From Xylogone sp. PMI_703 (lineage: Eukaryota > Ascomycota > Leotiomycetes), in contig JAJTUQ010000006.1 in the NCBI GenBank assembly GCA_021399445.1, positions 558,001 through 622,000 on the forward strand: a DNA stretch of 64,000 bases, read 5' to 3'. The first letter of the stretch is position 1. Each line of letters opens with the position of its first letter. The notes under the pieces were generated by a model that was given only the letters and a program-made list of their open reading frames with translations, had not been told where the DNA came from and searched no databases. The translations under genes and the position numbers were made by a program. Below, piece by piece: positions 45,132-55,596 of this stretch.

Positions 45132-47456
45132 ATGGATCCTACATTCCAAAGATCCAAGCTCGTGTCTCTGGCCGACTTGCCAGGTACTCTTCCTACTTCA
45201 ACAGTCCCCGAAAAAGTTGACCATGCAAGTGTTACCTCTCAAGGAATCCAATTTCTGTCCTCACTAAAAGAAGAACACCTGGCAAAGGAAGCCATATGGC
45301 GCGACCAATGGGCTCTCACGGGTACAACACGAACTTTCGTCGGACCTCACCAAGTTTTCGCTGCTTGGTCAGAACTCGCCATTACTCATCGCCCTGATAA
45401 CTTTAGTTTGGCCCCTAATACATCTAAGGTTGTCCATGGTACCACCGAGAGCGCATGGATACAGGCAGAATTTACGTTTAAGACTGGAGGACGTCCAGGC
45501 CTTTATTGTCACGGATTGGTAGGCCTCGTAATCGACGAAACTAATCAACCAAGAATCTGGTTGATCAGCACAGTGCTAGAGAGCATAAAGGGACTACCGA
45601 ATCCGGACGTATTTGTCGAGACGAAATTACAAGAAAATAATGAGCCGAATGATTCAAAGGGTCAGAATGTCTTCTATTTTGACTGCGTCGTAGTTGGTGC
45701 TGGAATGGCTGGATTAGCTACCGCAGGCCGTCTTAAGGCAATGGGAGTATCGGCAGTGGCTCTAGAGAGCAATGCTCAAATAGGCGATAACTGGACTCAG
45801 AGGTATGCCTCTGCGAAATGTGGGTATCGATCTTAATCGTATAACCTTTTACCTTTAATAACTAACTCTAATGTAGTACATACGGGAAGAGAATATGGTG
45901 AGAAATGGATTATTTATGTCAGCTCAAAGAATAATTTTCTAATAACTCATCTTTTGCTAGGCCATCTTCCGTTCTCACGAACCTTCCCTCCAGAGGAGAA
46001 TTACTTTCTCACTAGTGCGGATTTAGCTCAAGGATATCGGAGATTCGTCCAAGAATACGGAATTGTAAGGATCATTATGACAGAGAGGAATGACAGCCTA
46101 ACTGATTGAACAGAATGTCTGGCTATCATCTACTCTCGAGTCCGCCACATGGAATAAAGATAAAGATATGTGGAAGCTTATAGTAAAGAAAGACAAGCTT
46201 TCGGAGATGGTAACAATTGACACACGCCATGTTGTCCTTTGTATTGGTGCGGGGGGTCAAGTTCCAAGAATGCCTTCACTTCCAAATCAGGTAAGCAATC
46301 CACCGAATACCTATTATCCAACCCTGAACCATTACTCAGCCTACTGCAAGAGTATTTTCGAGGGAAAGGTTTTACATTCAGTCGATTATAAGTCCCCGGA
46401 AGGCTGGGCCGGAAAAGTTGGCCTCGTTGTGGGATCTGCTAATACCGGTAAGAGAGTTGACAGGGCGCGCTGAGACTTATTTTTGAATACCGTATCTCAC
46501 CCTTCTATAGCTCATGATGTTGCCCACGATATGGTTATGGCTGGATTGAAGTCTGTCACTATGATTCAACGAAATCAAACTAGTGAGCTCGTACGAAATA
46601 TTAGATAAGTATTGTACTAATCTAAATCCTTAGTTGTTGTACCACAAGAGGACTTTAATGGACTGAATAATCGTGGGTATAGCCAGCTTAACTTTTACAA
46701 TGCTCTACTAAATAAGGCGCCAAGTGTTATATAATCAGAATATTCCCACAGAAGTTGCAGACCGGCGATCATATGCACTTCCAATTGTTGTCTCGAGAAA
46801 GCTGGCTATGAGCCGCGCTCAGGATCGGTTCAAAGCAGATCCCGAGCGATATGCTGCTCTCGAACGAGCAGGTTTCAAACTTGACCGCAATCCCGATTTC
46901 ATGTCTGTCATCAACGAGCGCCTAGGTGGTCATTATATGGATGTTGGAGCCGGGAAACTAATAGCTGATGGGAAGGTTGGTAACGCAAATCATATCTCAT
47001 AGGCTGTTAAAGATAACCTGGTTGCTAGATTAAAATAAAGTCAGATGCCGCGATCAAGTCATTCACGAGAACTGGCTTACAGTTTGATGACGGAAGTACA
47101 CTAGATGCGGACGTTATCGTTTTCTGCACCGGGTTCGAGGGCAACATGCGACATGCAGCAGCAAGGATCTTTGGGCCAGAAGTCGATAAAGGCCTTGAAG
47201 ATTTCTGGGGAGTAAACGCAGAGGGGGAAATCAGGGGCGCATGGAAACCACAAGGATGTAAGTTCGCTACCGTAACTGTTGTTCTGGTATATACTAATTT
47301 GCATTCATAGATCCTGGTATCTGGTATCACGGAGGGACTATTGGCCATGCAAGATATTATTCCAGATTTATTGCTTTACAGATTAAGGCGGATCTTGAAG
47401 GTATTCCGCTTCAAGTCTATAAGAAGACACCAAGTGTTACGAACCCAAGTTCTTAA
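45132..47456 (+). CDS. flavin-containing monooxygenase with N-terminal extension
   Basis: Ten exons (45132-45819, 45877-45897, 45961-46064, 46114-46290, 46351-46447, 46511-46582, 46634-46676, 46717-46975, 47029-47257, 47311-47456) sum to 612 codons (611 residues). Residues 1-180 form an NTF2/SnoaL-like extension. They are followed by the FAD motif VVVGAGMAGLATAGR (about 187), RYASAKLHTGREYGHLPF, the class B fingerprint FEGKVLHSVDY (F-x-G-x3-H-x3-Y), the NADPH motif LVVGSANTG and the ATG-type VFCTGFEGN. Together these identify a class B flavoprotein monooxygenase of the FMO/NMO kind, inserting oxygen at N, S or C using NADPH. The intron after residue PNQ has two possible acceptors (46339 or 46350); only 46350 keeps frame and fingerprint. 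Intact. Confidence 0.9.
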
Positions 47457-47693
47457 GGGAGCATCAGAAATTATTGGCTCACTCCCACTCGGCTTGCAGC
47501 ACAAGCGGAGCGAGCTCCGCCATATCAATAAGAAAGTAACAAATTGCTCGTAATCTAACATTGGGAGCTTTTTCAGTCATAGTAGAAATATGATAGGCCA
47601 AAAAATGCTGTAGTCAGATATGCACGACTGCTCTTATCCTTCTCAGTGATCTGACACCTCTATTTGTATATGGATAGTTACAAGAAAACTTTT

Positions 47694-48695
47694 TCAAAGA
47701 TCATCCTTTAGTCCAACCATCTCAAGTGAGTCTTTCCATAGCCTTGCTTCTCCCTCAGGGTTGTAGGTGTGGGAGGCATATCCTCTACCGTTAACATCCC
47801 CATCGTCCACCCCTTTCGGCGCCTCTTCACAATCCATAAGGTACTTCCCACCTCTATTCTCCCACTCTTCCCCGACAGCAGCCATTATAGTCGTGGCAGC
47901 ACCCTGCTGGGGACTTTTCAACTTTTTCATCAATCCCTCGTCGGATTTGAATGCCGCAACCATTTGAGGATCCATATGTTTCCCCAACGGCGTTTCAATG
48001 GTCCCCGGGTGCAAACTTGTGGCATGGAGACCTTTACTCCCGTACCGCCGATCGATCTCATTAGCCATATATATATTAGCCGTTTTTGATTGCGCATATG
48101 CCACCCAAGGATTGTAAGTCCCGTCATTGAAAGTGTAGTTAAACGGCATACTTAGCATACGGTGGCCGGAAGACGCTACATTGACAACCCTAGAACACAT
48201 CGTAGAAGTTGCACTAGATAACAGAGCAGGTTTGAGTAGCTGAAAGAGAAGAAAATGGGAGAGGTGATTGATGGCAAATTGCATCTCGTAACCATCTGAA
48301 GTAAGTTGGAGTGTTGGGACGGCCATGACACCAGCATTATTGATAAGGATGTTAACCTGATGATTTGATTGTGCTAGGATGGTAGCTGCCGCCGCTCGAA
48401 CGCTGTCAAGGGAGTCATTTTTCATTTCTATAAGTTTAACCTCTGGATGGTCGAGGATATCGCCCAGAGCTCGACGAGCCTTTGTTGTGTCGCGGGCGGT
48501 AAGAAAAAGAGTAGCACCAGTTTGAGACAGTGCCTGTGCGGTCTCAATACCGATACCAGAAGAGGTGCCCGTAATGACTATGACTTTCCCCTTAAGTTTG
48601 CCTTCGAGATGCTGTTCCTTGATAATCTGAAGAGCAGCTGGTCGGGCATCTCCAGGACCTTGCGGATTGGCATGGGCTTGGCTGTATGAACTCAT
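47694..48695 (-). CDS. short-chain dehydrogenase/reductase (retinol dehydrogenase-like SDR)
   Basis: A single exon of 333 residues from ATG 48695. The cofactor motif TGTSSGIG is at residues 42-49, NNAG at 119-122, the catalytic Ser near 175-176 and the YAQSK motif with Tyr200 and Lys204. LHPGTIETPLG follows the active site, as is usual in this class. It is an NAD(P)(H)-dependent oxidoreductase of alcohols/ketones and likely cytosolic. It converges with the flavin monooxygenase (238 nt between stops) and diverges from the next Zn2Cys6 gene across 275 nt, which suggests co-regulation in a small pathway. Intact. Confidence 0.93.
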   Translation of the reverse strand: MSSYSQAHANPQGPGDARPAALQIIKEQHLEGKLKGKVIVITGTSSGIGIETAQALSQTGATLFLTARDTTKARRALGDILDHPEVKLIEMKNDSLDSVRAAAATILAQSNHQVNILINNAGVMAVPTLQLTSDGYEMQFAINHLSHFLLFQLLKPALLSSATSTMCSRVVNVASSGHRMLSMPFNYTFNDGTYNPWVAYAQSKTANIYMANEIDRRYGSKGLHATSLHPGTIETPLGKHMDPQMVAAFKSDEGLMKKLKSPQQGAATTIMAAVGEEWENRGGKYLMDCEEAPKGVDDGDVNGRGYASHTYNPEGEARLWKDSLEMVGLKDDL

Positions 48696-48830
48696 ATTGG
48701 TTCAATAAAAGAATGAAGAATTATGGCCTTTTTAGTTCTAATTTCACGTCTGGAGAGATTTGAAAGATCCTAGTGGTGGAGCGTGGTGATTGTGTTAATG
48801 TGTTGCTTAATCCTAGGAAGGAAAGCCGCC

Positions 48831-48838
48831 ATTATATA
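48831..48838 (-). promoter_or_regulatory. TATA-like box in the SDR / regulator divergent promoter
   Basis: ATTATATA on the plus strand reads TATATAAT toward the SDR gene, about 135 nt before its ATG. It lies in the 275-nt spacer shared with the divergent Zn2Cys6 gene. Confidence 0.35.
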
Positions 48839-48970
48839 GAACTCTTGCCTACGCATATTGCCCTGCTGGCTGGTGCTCTCTGTAATGAAATTATTACGTT
48901 ATCGAGCAACTGAACGATTGTAAACGTCAAAGCTTCTTGGACGACGAGGGCAAATCATGTGGCGGCCTGG

Positions 48971-50958
48971 ATGACCGCCGGTATTCCCGCCATCAGACCG
49001 CAAGCGTCCGCGCCAAGGCCCGCCATATCGTCGAGTTCCATGGCGCACATCATGCCCGCCCATGCCGCCGCATATGACTGCGACAACATCGACACCGTAG
49101 ATATGCAGAGCCTGACACCTGCGTCGACTGTGGATAGAGCGCAGCAAGCATGTCTAGCTTGTAAGTCCCGAAAGAGGAAGTGCGATAAAGCGCTTCCACA
49201 ATGTAGCTGGTGCTCAAGGTAAGATTGGGACTGCGGGTGAAGAATCCGTCGACCCCTCTGGTGACTTAGAGTGACTAACAGTCAATGGAAATACTAAGGA
49301 AGGGTCTGAGTTGTACCTATTCTTCGCCCGGGCAGAGCAGCAATGATGCGGCTAGCCAACAGTCATACACCTCATCAATAGACGAGAGCCCGAGGAAATC
49401 ACGGTCTCTCGATTTTCCAACCATTCTCTTCATGGACCCAGTAATTCTCCAGTATGGCCAAGTTGAGACTCCCCGTACGACATACCCTGTCCCATCCCAT
49501 GTTTTACAATTACTTGGAGGGCTGACTGAACTTACGACCATTGCCTCCACATATTTCACAACCGTTCACGTGTGGATGCCTATCATCTCCAAGAAACTTT
49601 GCTACGAGCATCATTTACAGCCCGCATTCCATTGCCATGCAGATATCGCGCTTCTTTTTCTCGCTATGAAGCTTATCACGTCCATGCTACCTAACGAGTT
49701 GGCCAACGCACGAACACCAGCATATCATACGGCGAAACACTTTTTCCTCGAGATTGAAGCCTCCGGGATGATGTCTATTCAGGTCCTCCAAGCCGGATTA
49801 CTTTTGGCTCTTTATGAAGTGGGCCATGCCATATATCCATCTGCATACTTATCAATTGGTACCTGTACAAGATATGCATATGCTCTCGGTATTAACAAAG
49901 GCGCGAGGATAAAGGCTTCCAAGGTGCTTAGTCTGGTTGAGCTAGAAGAAAATAAAAGAGTTTGGTGGGGGATTGTCATTCTAGACAGGTTCGAATTCAC
50001 TCCTTGAGTCCGATTTTCTTCTCTTCTAAGCCAGCACGTTACCAAATCAAAAGTAATTCTAATGTCGTTGATAGGTTTTTGAGTATTGGATCTCCAGGTC
50101 GGCCATTTTCGACTAAAAAGCCTTCACTACATGATCCTTTGCCCGGGGACGATGCTGCATGGGATGCTGGTGTAAGTATTAATTGACTGTCGTTATTATT
50201 CGCCCTAATAAGTAATTCAGATAGTGGAGCAAACATCGGCTACACTATATTCGCCGACCAGTGGTCATATGAGCAAATTCTCGTTACTGTGTCAAACTGC
50301 AGCCTTGTTAGGCGAAGTCCTTGGTCATGTCTCTAAGCCGGTCATAGATCAGAAAGCCTACGAGGAAGAAGGACAACAACTATATCAAACACTCCAAGCA
50401 ATGATCTCTGCTTCGGAAAGTATGGCTACACCAGATCATGATCAAATATCAATGATCTACGGGTATGTGCCTCTTGATTTATCTTGTACTAACACTGGCC
50501 CTCAAAAATGCTGATACAAACAGCATAGTGCTCTGATGGCTCTAAATTCTTTTCCACGGCTTTCTAATAACGTACTTGTTGATTTTACGGACTATATTCA
50601 GCGCCAAAAGACCCGTTCAGACAGTTTAGCAAAGAAAATTATCGGAGCCCTGGAGGGAAAGATGATTCATGTAGCTCAGAATCGTTTAGCGATTTCGCCT
50701 TGGGGCCTATTCTGCGTATACCAAGCAGCGGTGACTTATCTGCAACTAAGCCGACAGTCTGATGAGCGGTATATAATTGACAGTCTGGCGCTCACACGAC
50801 AGACACTCAACATGATGAGAACGAGATGGAATGCTGCAGGTACGCTGCAAACTACTCCCGAGGTAATTTTGGTCTAAAAATTATTCTAGGGACTTATCTT
50901 CAGTTATTGGAAGCGCGTGAGGTAGCAGGTATTCCCTTGTTCCCTTATCCTACTTAGC
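48971..50958 (+). CDS. Zn2Cys6 transcription factor
   Basis: Six exons (48971-49218, 49299-49988, 50075-50171, 50221-50462, 50529-50839, 50891-50958) sum to 552 codons (551 residues). The zinc cluster, CLACKSRKRKCDKALPQCSWCSRKGLSC, is split by an intron before KGLSC. The regulatory domain shows the usual LQAGLLLALYEVGHAIYPSAYLSIGTCTRYAYALG and ELEENKRVWWGIVILDR. The N-terminus before the cluster (about 60 residues) is Ala/Ser-rich. ATG 48971 is the first in frame, though a small upstream exon cannot be excluded. The intron after IYG could use either of two donors without changing frame. Its position divergent from the SDR suggests it regulates that gene and perhaps the monooxygenase. Confidence 0.87.
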
Positions 50959-51061
50959 CACTTCAGTAGCACTCTAGAGAATGCTAGAACTTGCAACAAA
51001 CCTTGCCGCTAGGATACTTGCTAACCACATCGCATATACACTAAACAAAGCAATCCCGAAT

Positions 51062-52918
51062 CTACTCTAAAAGCATAAATATTGTACCTGCATCTACGTG
51101 GACATCCATACTCCATTCATCTTTCAGTGAATTCCATCGTTTTGCGTAGTCGAAGTCTAGGGTCGAGCCACACATATCCTCAGTAGCTAATGCCGTACCA
51201 AACACTCTCAGCTTAGCCGCCCCGAAGTCGGCTTCGCCAACCCTAACTAGAAGGGCTCTCCTCGATGAGCGAACCCAGCAAACGAGGTCTCCCGGTTGGA
51301 CAAGGCCCGAGGCGATGCCCATCTTCCGTAAAGTGGAATCGCGCCACTTTCTAGCCAAGTAGAGCCGGGGTTGGACGGATGCTAATCTGTCTGTGGCTTG
51401 TTGTGGCGTGTTCGTTACATGTAAACCGAAGGCCGTAGCCCCAGTTGCTTTTCGAGCCATCTCGATGTACTCTTGAACGGTGTAAGGTGCCCGGAAATTA
51501 GCCTCTTGATCTCTCCAGACAACAGTACTTGGCCTGTTAAAGCACTTCATTTCAATCTCTGATTCGTCGGATTCCAGGAGGGCGTGGAGCAAACTGTCGT
51601 GCTCCCAGTGGGCCAGACCGAGTTCGTCTGCTGGAAACAGCCGCTGGGTGGCACTACGCCACCTTAATGCCTCGTCAGGTCTAGAGATTGTATCACTAGC
51701 TGTAGGTCCAACGTGGATGACACATCCAAGCGGAACTGCCCTAAGGCAGAAAACAAGGGGACTATTTAAGTTTTCAATGAGTTGGGTTGAGTCGACTTGA
51801 TCCTCGTGCTCCCTTGAGATCTGACTTAGGGGATCGCTGTGATTCTCCATAAGGGCGCGCTTCACCAGCGCCCCGATCGGGATGATTTGGGACTCCTCCC
51901 TGAACAAGCCCCGCTGATTCATGAACACCATCGTATCCTTCCACACATCGTAGAGGGACTTGCTATAGTCCATAGGAAACCCTGCCGCATCCGAAGCAAG
52001 CCCGACGAGCCCGTAAACTTTGTCTTTGGGCTCGGAACACTTTGCTTCTTTGTGTTCCTCTAGCAGCCTCTTGAGGGTATGCGAATCGTTGTACTTCTCT
52101 TGACGGAGTAACCTATTTAGTCTTAGCGGCCCAGTGTTCCCATCACTGTTGTGCATAGCAATGAGGTGCATGAAGTGTTCCCAAGAGGAGGATCTGTCTC
52201 CGAAGCAGACCCGGAGCTTTTTCGCATGCCCAATCTCCTGAAGTATCCAGAGGCGGTCCCAATACGGGTCGGTCCTCAAGTATCGAACCATCTTCTGCTG
52301 GATGCTATTGCCGCTCTGGGCGGAGTCTTCCTCCAGCTTCTCGCCCTCATCGGGCTTCAGTTCTTCCATTGTCTCTTTTTGAAATTCTGTGTACCTGCTC
52401 CCCAACCAGACCACGACCGTGCCGGCCCTGAAGTAAATCTGGTCCATGATCCGGAGTTGCCGGTTCCGTTCCTCCACATCGCTCTGGTTGATGCAGATGG
52501 CGTCGATCCAGAACGGCTGGCATGCCTTATTCGACGCGACCTGGCGACGGAGGAAGAGTAGGGCATCCAGAAGGTTCCTTCCGACCTCGAATGGGAGGCC
52601 ATTTAAGGTGATAGTATCGTCCGCCTTCTCGATACCCCCCCACATGTACGACAGCGCTTCGAATTTGGGCCTGCTGCCGAAGGTGACCTCAAATAACCTA
52701 CAGACCACATCGTCACTCTCGTGCTGGGCTGGCTCTATCTCAACTAACCGCATGCTATTCTCGTGAAGCTCTTTCCCTTGGTATGGAAGCGTGTTGTCTA
52801 TCTTGGCTCTGGTGCTGCTCACGAGGCCTGGACCCGGATCAATCCGCCGGCGGGAGTGGTTCGCGCTCATGATTTCTCTATTCTCAGCTTCCATGATTTC
52901 TCGATTCTCAGCTGTCAT
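51062..52918 (-). CDS. HET-domain protein
   Basis: A single exon of 618 residues. The HET blocks are FEALSYMWGG, PFWIDAICINQSDVEERN followed by IYFRAGTVVVWLG, and YWDRLWILQEIGHAKKLRVCFG, with EPKDKVYGLVGLASDA further on. The extreme N-terminus contains a 24-bp tandem duplication (52871-52918) giving MTAENREI then MEAENREI, so ATGs at 52918, 52894 and possibly 52870 compete as start. The longest is chosen here. HET proteins mediate incompatibility-triggered cell death. The neighbouring HET gene (53363-54754) is dead while this one is intact. Its 3' end converges on the Zn2Cys6 gene, 103 nt away. Confidence 0.9.
   Translation of the reverse strand: MTAENREIMEAENREIMSANHSRRRIDPGPGLVSSTRAKIDNTLPYQGKELHENSMRLVEIEPAQHESDDVVCRLFEVTFGSRPKFEALSYMWGGIEKADDTITLNGLPFEVGRNLLDALLFLRRQVASNKACQPFWIDAICINQSDVEERNRQLRIMDQIYFRAGTVVVWLGSRYTEFQKETMEELKPDEGEKLEEDSAQSGNSIQQKMVRYLRTDPYWDRLWILQEIGHAKKLRVCFGDRSSSWEHFMHLIAMHNSDGNTGPLRLNRLLRQEKYNDSHTLKRLLEEHKEAKCSEPKDKVYGLVGLASDAAGFPMDYSKSLYDVWKDTMVFMNQRGLFREESQIIPIGALVKRALMENHSDPLSQISREHEDQVDSTQLIENLNSPLVFCLRAVPLGCVIHVGPTASDTISRPDEALRWRSATQRLFPADELGLAHWEHDSLLHALLESDESEIEMKCFNRPSTVVWRDQEANFRAPYTVQEYIEMARKATGATAFGLHVTNTPQQATDRLASVQPRLYLARKWRDSTLRKMGIASGLVQPGDLVCWVRSSRRALLVRVGEADFGAAKLRVFGTALATEDMCGSTLDFDYAKRWNSLKDEWSMDVHVDAGTIFMLLE
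52871..52918 (-). repeat. 24-bp tandem duplication at the HET gene start
   Basis: The two 24-nt copies (52871-52894 and 52895-52918) differ at three positions. Each begins with an ATG on the minus strand and encodes eight residues (MTAENREI / MEAENREI), so the duplication adds an in-frame start. Confidence 0.75.
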
Positions 52919-53362
52919 GACAACGTTTGTGAACACTTTCTGCCTAATCGAGGCGCTCCGGTAAATTATTTATCCGAAATATAAAAGGGTAAGAACATAT
53001 AGAGTATCTACTGTAAACATATCACCATGATCACTGTCCGGGGCTGATTTTGTTATGTGATACTTTGGGCGTACAGGCTGGCACGGCTCAAAATTACAAG
53101 GGACTAAAATAAGTCCTTGCCATAATCGTTATCTATCTAAATCGGCGACACCCAATTCACCTTCTACTGTGCTTTGAAGGTATAGACTAGAAGAAGTGCA
53201 AAGTCATAAGGGGTCCGAAAATGAAACCCGCTTAGGAAAGTTATCTAATGAAACCGTAACACCCATTTCGCCTTTTACTGTGTTACACAACTAAATCATA
53301 GCCCAATCTTACATGTACACTACAGTTTTGACTAACAAATATGAAGAGCTTTGGTTACTGTT
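52919..53362. other. intergenic between HET gene and HET pseudogene
   Basis: This 444-nt spacer should hold the HET promoter. It contains an imperfect direct repeat: GACACCCAATTCACC.. at 53147-53171 and AACACCCATTTCGCC.. at 53258-53282. The repeats share a preceding TTATCTA and several of their differences are C/T. Confidence 0.5.
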
Positions 53363-54754
53363 TTACGCGTCTAGAACCTTCCGCCATAGGTCATGCTGTG
53401 TAATATACTCGTTGGACATGGTAAGAACCGCAATCAGTCGTGCGATAATTCCTCGCCTGTTTGCTGGAAAGCGGAAAAGCACCGTACAGCGTCCTAGTGG
53501 GCAAGCCCATAGATGAAGAGAGGAAAGATCACCAATGACTGTGGATTTGAGAGGTTCGTCCTCAGTCCAGAGTGTTTTATCAAGCATTGACTTTACAATA
53601 TCGCTTGGATTTATTAAATAGCTTGGAAGAGCAAAATTCGGTACCCACGAAGGAATAGAATAGTTCTCGAGCCTTTCCGGACGCAGGGCAAACGCTGTGG
53701 GGATGTCGATATATTTCTCGTAGTTAATTATATATGCCGTTGCTTCGAGCATTACCCTTTCAACGCTTTTGGTATAATCCGGTGGATATGCCCGTTCCAC
53801 GCGTTTCACTATGCCATATAGAGCATATACCTTGTCTCGAGGATCCGTACACTGATTCAGCGCCGTGTCAGCTAAAAGCTTGATTAAAGTTGAGTTACTC
53901 TTGCGGTGAGTATAAGACCGTAACTCGCCTGGCTGAAATGTTACGAAATTTTCCCGACGCTTCTTCAGATTGTCTTCGAAGCGTTGCCGGATTTTGAAAC
54001 CATACATCTCCGCTTCTTTATCAGGAACCTGTTCTACAGTCTCGTACTTTATTCTGATCTTGTCGGCCTCATGCAATAGTTTGCCTACTTGATAATTGAG
54101 AAACGAAACTTTGAACGTGCGGTCACCACAAATGCACGTTGGCTCGTCTTTGGGGAGACGGAATTCCTGCTGTGTCCACATCCGAGTCCAGTATGGCGCA
54201 TGAAGCAAGGTGTATATTCCACCCTGGGCTGTAGCGATAGAGAGCTCCCGCTTCCGCCTAACTCCCGTAGAGAATCTAGTCTGAGTAGCAAGATGGTACC
54301 AATACAGCGAGCCCCAGGTAAACTTCTTACCGGCATATCTTTCCGTCCAGGAAAACATCAAGTCAGTTTCTGGAGATGAATCGCCCAACCAGCATATTAC
54401 TGGGTTTCCGCTTGCATAGATAAGACTCATTAAGGGTACTTATGTACTTCTCTCCGCCAAATCCCGCTGGTTAATGCAGATAAAGTCGATCCATAACGTC
54501 TTTAGTTTTCTCCAGTGGCAGAGTTAGCGGAAAGCTCCTCCTAGTTTTGCTGTTACGGAAAAGGGTCCTCCATTAACAATGATGTTCTCCCTAATACTCG
54601 TGTCACCCCATGTATAGGAGAGAGCCTCAAAATGGACCGGATTATCTAGCGAAACAGTGTGCAGGGAACACTGCACAGGTCTTTTCTTTCTGGCAGGATG
54701 GAGGGTAAGAAGCCGGATCTCACGTGCCTCGGGGTTAAGAGGGAGGTAATCCAT
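53363..54754 (-). pseudogene. HET-domain protein, two nonsense codons
   Basis: One unbroken frame from ATG 54754 to the stop at 53363 (464 codons) encodes the HET blocks FEALSYTWGD, LWIDFICINQRDLAERS followed by PLMSLIYASGNPVICWLGD, and YWTRMWTQQEFRLP, then DPRDKVYALYGI. Two TAA codons interrupt it, at 54524-54526 and 54440-54442. No indel is needed. Both stops fit a CAA to TAA change (Gln in relatives of the second site: STQVPLM). In working form it would belong to the same death-inducing class as its neighbours. The otherwise clean frame suggests recent loss; a downstream ATG at 54430 could only make a protein lacking the first HET blocks. Confidence 0.85.
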
Positions 54755-55596
54755 TCATGCCGTCTTGGGCTGTATTGCCAAAGGTATCGTATATGGTGAT
54801 AAAGATAATAAATGGCCGTTTTCACGGTATCAACGTGAAGAGTCTAGAATTAAATGTCGGCGAAAGATGAATCTTAGTTGCTTGTGCGTAAGTCGTGCAT
54901 GTCAGCTGGGCCGGAACAATGATCCGGTTATGGTAATACCCCAATCTACTCAGCTGCAATGGTATCTTAGGAGTAACGATGATGAAATGCTATTCGTCCA
55001 ATAAGTACAACCGGGATGCTCATCCGCTGCAGTGATCACAGCTGAGTTGAGGTGCATCTCCACGCCATAGAGCCTGAGGCTTTTCATCCAAACATGTTAA
55101 ATTCGTTAATAGTATGGGGAGAATCATGGCAAGGATAATATTTAGAACCTTTGTACACAACGTTGGGGATGGTGAATAGTCAAAACTTTCGCTCAAGGCA
55201 CGATTTATATATGATCAACTATTGATTATGAATGTTGATAATATACGTGTGATTGCCGGGCCAATTTGTATCGCTACCAATAGTTCTTAATAATATCTTT
55301 TATGTTCATCGTTTGATAGCCATGGCTTTGATGTTTGCATTATCCACAAGTCAATGCGGATTGATGGTGCATTTGAGATGTGTGTTGACATCTTACTTAG
55401 TTAAGCATCCCGCACTTGCATAAGCTATCATATTAATATTCTTATTATATCATTATATATATGATTACAAAGGCTCTGTGGTAATCTTGCACCTATCCAG
55501 CTAGTGTTTTCAAAATAATGTCAATCTCTGAAACCCCGGATATCATCCATGTCTATTAAAACATAGCTCTTCAGACAGTCTGATAATCATCCATCC
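54755..55596. other. intergenic, no gene recognised
   Basis: An 840-nt AT-rich spacer. It contains the former promoter of the dead HET gene and the terminator of the minus-strand Zn2Cys6 gene. Nothing structured was noticed beyond short AT runs near 55430-55460. Confidence 0.6.

Noticed and set aside
47769..48089. 106-codon plus-strand frame
   Set aside because: Antisense to the intact SDR gene, whose motifs are unambiguous.
52151..52561. 136-codon plus-strand frame
   Set aside because: Antisense shadow of the HET domain coding sequence.
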